A program made the translations under genes and the position numbers. Shown in pieces: positions 5,333 to 6,397 of a DNA stretch of 6,397 nt (positions are counted from its first letter, which is position 1; each line of letters begins with the position of its first letter). The stretch is from Acidulodesulfobacterium sp021802425 (GTDB taxonomy: Bacteria; SZUA-79; Acidulodesulfobacterales; Acidulodesulfobacteraceae). A model generated the notes under the pieces. It was not told where the DNA came from, made no database searches, and saw nothing but the letters and a program-made list of their open reading frames with translations. Location: contig JAJZXJ010000034.1 of assembly GCA_021802425.1 (NCBI GenBank), forward strand, positions 1 to 6,397, in the 5' to 3' direction.

Positions 5333-5358
5333 GCTATATAACAAAATATAGCATTATA
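5333..5358 (-). promoter_or_regulatory. Promoter -10 plus 20-bp palindrome upstream of the DUF5678/protease pair
   Basis: On the minus strand a perfect TATAAT (5353-5358) is directly followed by GCTATATTTTGTTATATAGC (5333-5352), a palindrome with 7-bp arms and a 6-nt centre. The predicted transcription start (about 5346) would fall inside the palindrome, a classic repressor position. The ribosome site and ATG follow 20-30 nt later. A -35 is poor (GATAAA at 17-bp spacing). CAAAATATAGC, part of this palindrome, recurs at 5451-5461. Confidence 0.45.
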
Positions 5359-5369
5359 AGGAGAGATAA

Positions 5370-5420
5370 TCAAGTTTTATCATTATAGTTTAATAGTTCA
5401 CATATTATAGTATAGTCCAT
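5370..5420 (-). CDS. Possible 16-codon small ORF with strong ribosome site
   Basis: AAGGAGG stands 3 nt before an ATG at 5420, opening a short frame MDYTIICELLNYNDKT that ends with TGA. It lies about 70 bp upstream of the DUF5678-like gene. The spacing is a little short and no homology is recognised. It could be a leader peptide, the stub of a lost gene or chance. I list it because such a complete Shine-Dalgarno is rare in this AT-rich spacer. Confidence 0.2.
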   Translation of the reverse strand: MDYTIICELLNYNDKT

Positions 5421-5468
5421 TTTCCTCCTTAAGGTAAAGGTAGGCTCACGCAAAATATAGCGAACAGA

Positions 5469-5505
5469 GGACTTACTTGTATTATAAAGTATAATAAAAA
5501 AGTCC
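5469..5505. repeat. Two-tier hairpin downstream of tRNA-Val
   Basis: Outer arms GGACTT (5469-5474) and AAGTCC (5500-5505) flank an internal loop. Inside it, TATTATA (5480-5486) pairs with TATAATA (5490-5496) around AAG. It lies 60-100 bp beyond the tRNA 3' end in the tRNA's direction. It may be the terminator or processing structure for the tRNA transcript, although the T-rich tract lies within the stem rather than after it. Confidence 0.3.
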
Positions 5506-5566
5506 CCACAAAAATTACCACAGTTTTAAAAATCGATTTTTCTAAAGGCCGGAAAGTTAATTAATA

Positions 5567-5641
5567 TGGTAGGCGCGGACGGTCTCGAACCGCCGGCTTC
5601 CACCGTGTGAAGGTGGCACTCTACCCCTGAGTTACGCGCCC
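5567..5641 (-). tRNA. tRNA-Val (anticodon CAC)
   Basis: A complete cloverleaf of 75 nt including an encoded CCA. The acceptor stem GGGCGCG pairs with CGCGCCT (one G-U at the end), with discriminator A. The D arm is ACTC/GAGT with a 7-nt loop. The anticodon stem CCACC/GGTGG encloses TTCACAC, giving anticodon CAC, which reads GUG valine codons. The variable loop has 5 nt, and the T arm GGCGG/CCGTC has loop TTCGAGA (one G-U). All arms have standard lengths, so it should be functional. It is a single transcription unit with its own promoter upstream. Confidence 0.97.
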
Positions 5642-5702
5642 TTAAAACCTTAATAAAAGGTAATATAAACATAAATTATAAACAAATTTTCGTCTTTAAT
5701 TT

Positions 5703-5731
5703 AGTTTAATAGCGTATAACAAAAATGTCAA
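5703..5731 (-). promoter_or_regulatory. Sigma-70-type promoter for tRNA-Val
   Basis: On the minus strand a perfect -35 TTGACA (5726-5731) is followed after exactly 17 bp by TAAACT (5703-5708), a 4/6 match to the -10. The predicted start near 5696 gives a leader of about 55 nt before the mature tRNA. No gene lies between, so tRNA-Val is the evident target. Confidence 0.6.
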
Positions 5732-5811
5732 CAGATTATTAAATGCGGTATTAAATGCGAATTATTAAAGAACCGGAAAATAAGAAAAGTTAAATAAAAC
5801 CTGCAAAAAGA

Positions 5812-5853
5812 TAAAAAAATCCCGGCATTATCTTATTATATAATAATACCGGG
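5812..5853 (-). terminator. Rho-independent terminator of the DUF1641 gene
   Basis: Arms CCCGG (5821-5825) and CCGGG (5849-5853), extended inward after one mismatch by ATTAT/ATAAT, form a stem. On the minus strand it is followed by a seven-T run (complement of 5813-5819). It lies about 65 bp after the DUF1641 stop and before the tRNA promoter, insulating the two units. Confidence 0.8.
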
Positions 5854-5917
5854 CAAACCGTAACAAAAATTCGCACCGCAAATTTATCGGCTTTTTATTT
5901 CCCGCTCCTCCCTGCTT

Positions 5918-6397
5918 TTAATCTTCCTTGCCAAAAGATGAACTTATAAATATGCTTTGCCGGTTTTCTCTTAAATTTTTCGTCAAATTTTTAGCCAAAA
6001 TCATCATGAATTTAAGTCCAAAAATAACATCTTTGTCTTTTGTTAAAGAAATCAATGAAAAAATACCGCCTTTATGATATTTTTCATCGTCTGCTTCGGT
6101 CAAAGTCTCATGCATTGAGCAATCGAGAGCTTTTACGAGTTCTTTTATATCCAGCTGGGTTAAAATGGCTTCCACCATATCCAAACCAGTTCCGACAGCC
6201 CTGTCGATAAGCCCATCTGTCATCATTCTTCTTGCCGAAGCTACGCCGTTTGCAAGTTCGACAAGGTCATTCAATGTGTTGCTGTCAATAAATCCCTGGC
6301 CCGCGTCAAGAAGCGGCTTTATGTTGTATTGTAATGTCAGGTCGGTTAGTTCCGCCAGTTTTTCTGCCGTGCCGGCCATCCGCTCAATCATCGCATC
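5918..6397 (-). CDS. DUF1641-family protein (5' end outside the window)
   Basis: This alpha-helical soluble protein matches the DUF1641 pattern: amphipathic leucine-rich helices through residues 1-90 of the visible part, then the characteristic Gly-rich turn and helix GGIFSLISLTKDKDVIFGL (about 108-126 counted from the Met at 6391). Family members are frequently encoded beside FAD/NAD(P) oxidoreductases of the sulfide:quinone oxidoreductase type and may help membrane-associated redox complexes, but the biochemical role is not established. The frame continues through the window edge (two further codons visible) and the Met at 6391 has no visible ribosome site, so the true start is probably upstream and the gene is partial here. 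A terminator follows. Its partner gene would be expected just beyond the right edge. Confidence 0.7.
   Translation of the reverse strand, partial: DAMIERMAGTAEKLAELTDLTLQYNIKPLLDAGQGFIDSNTLNDLVELANGVASARRMMTDGLIDRAVGTGLDMVEAILTQLDIKELVKALDCSMHETLTEADDEKYHKGGIFSLISLTKDKDVIFGLKFMMILAKNLTKNLRENRQSIFISSSFGKED

Noticed and set aside
5528..5541. AAAAATCGATTTTT palindrome as tRNA terminator
   Set aside because: Almost entirely A/T with no room for a stable loop, and it is followed by As on the minus strand; not a credible terminator.
5567..5641. tRNA-Val as an integration (att) site for an accessory block to its left
   Set aside because: I found no duplicate of the tRNA 3' end elsewhere in the window and no integrase gene.
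1..6397. CRISPR array or complete insertion sequence
   Set aside because: No regularly spaced repeats with spacers and no transposase motif were seen on either strand.

Overview
The window is an AT-rich bacterial scaffold, probably metagenomic: it contains one run of exactly 100 Ns, the usual placeholder for a gap of unknown size. Gene content suggests a Gram-negative-type anaerobe or sulfur-cycle organism. It has a sigma-54 activator, a candidate carbonyl sulfide/CS2 hydrolase of the beta-carbonic anhydrase fold, a nickel/cobalt permease and a DUF1641 protein, a family often found beside sulfide:quinone-type oxidoreductases. A deltaproteobacterial-like or related uncultivated lineage is my guess; nothing here fixes the taxonomy.

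Left part (1-2525). Three minus-strand genes run in the order beta-CA/COS-hydrolase-like protein (1465-2127), FmdB-type zinc ribbon (1138-1350) and NiCoT Ni/Co transporter (41-1036). Upstream of the first gene is a textbook -24/-12 sigma-54 promoter (2212-2226, GG-N10-GC spacing). Beyond it an AT-rich spacer of about 300 bp carries two kinds of short direct repeat, placed where an enhancer-binding protein would sit.

Middle (2526-3680). Reading away from that spacer on the plus strand is an enhancer-binding protein for sigma-54: a cysteine-containing N-terminal sensor domain, a AAA+ core with Walker A and GAFTGA, and a Fis-type HTH. The assembly gap removes most of the second half of the AAA+ domain. 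The divergent layout suggests that this protein controls the hydrolase-FmdB-NiCoT genes in response to a small molecule. A terminator hairpin with a T-run ends the gene and overlaps the 3' end of a convergent four-helix membrane protein (3711-4229).

Right part (4230-6397). A gene-poor stretch holds a strong compound hairpin and a C-rich/G-rich dispersed-type repeat that supplies the last codons of the next gene. A translationally coupled pair follows on the minus strand: a small DUF5678-like protein (5114-5302) and a retropepsin-type aspartic protease (4701-5114). A 20-bp palindrome lies next to a perfect TATAAT upstream of the pair. Then come tRNA-Val(CAC) with its own promoter (minus strand), a terminator, and a DUF1641 gene that runs off the right edge.
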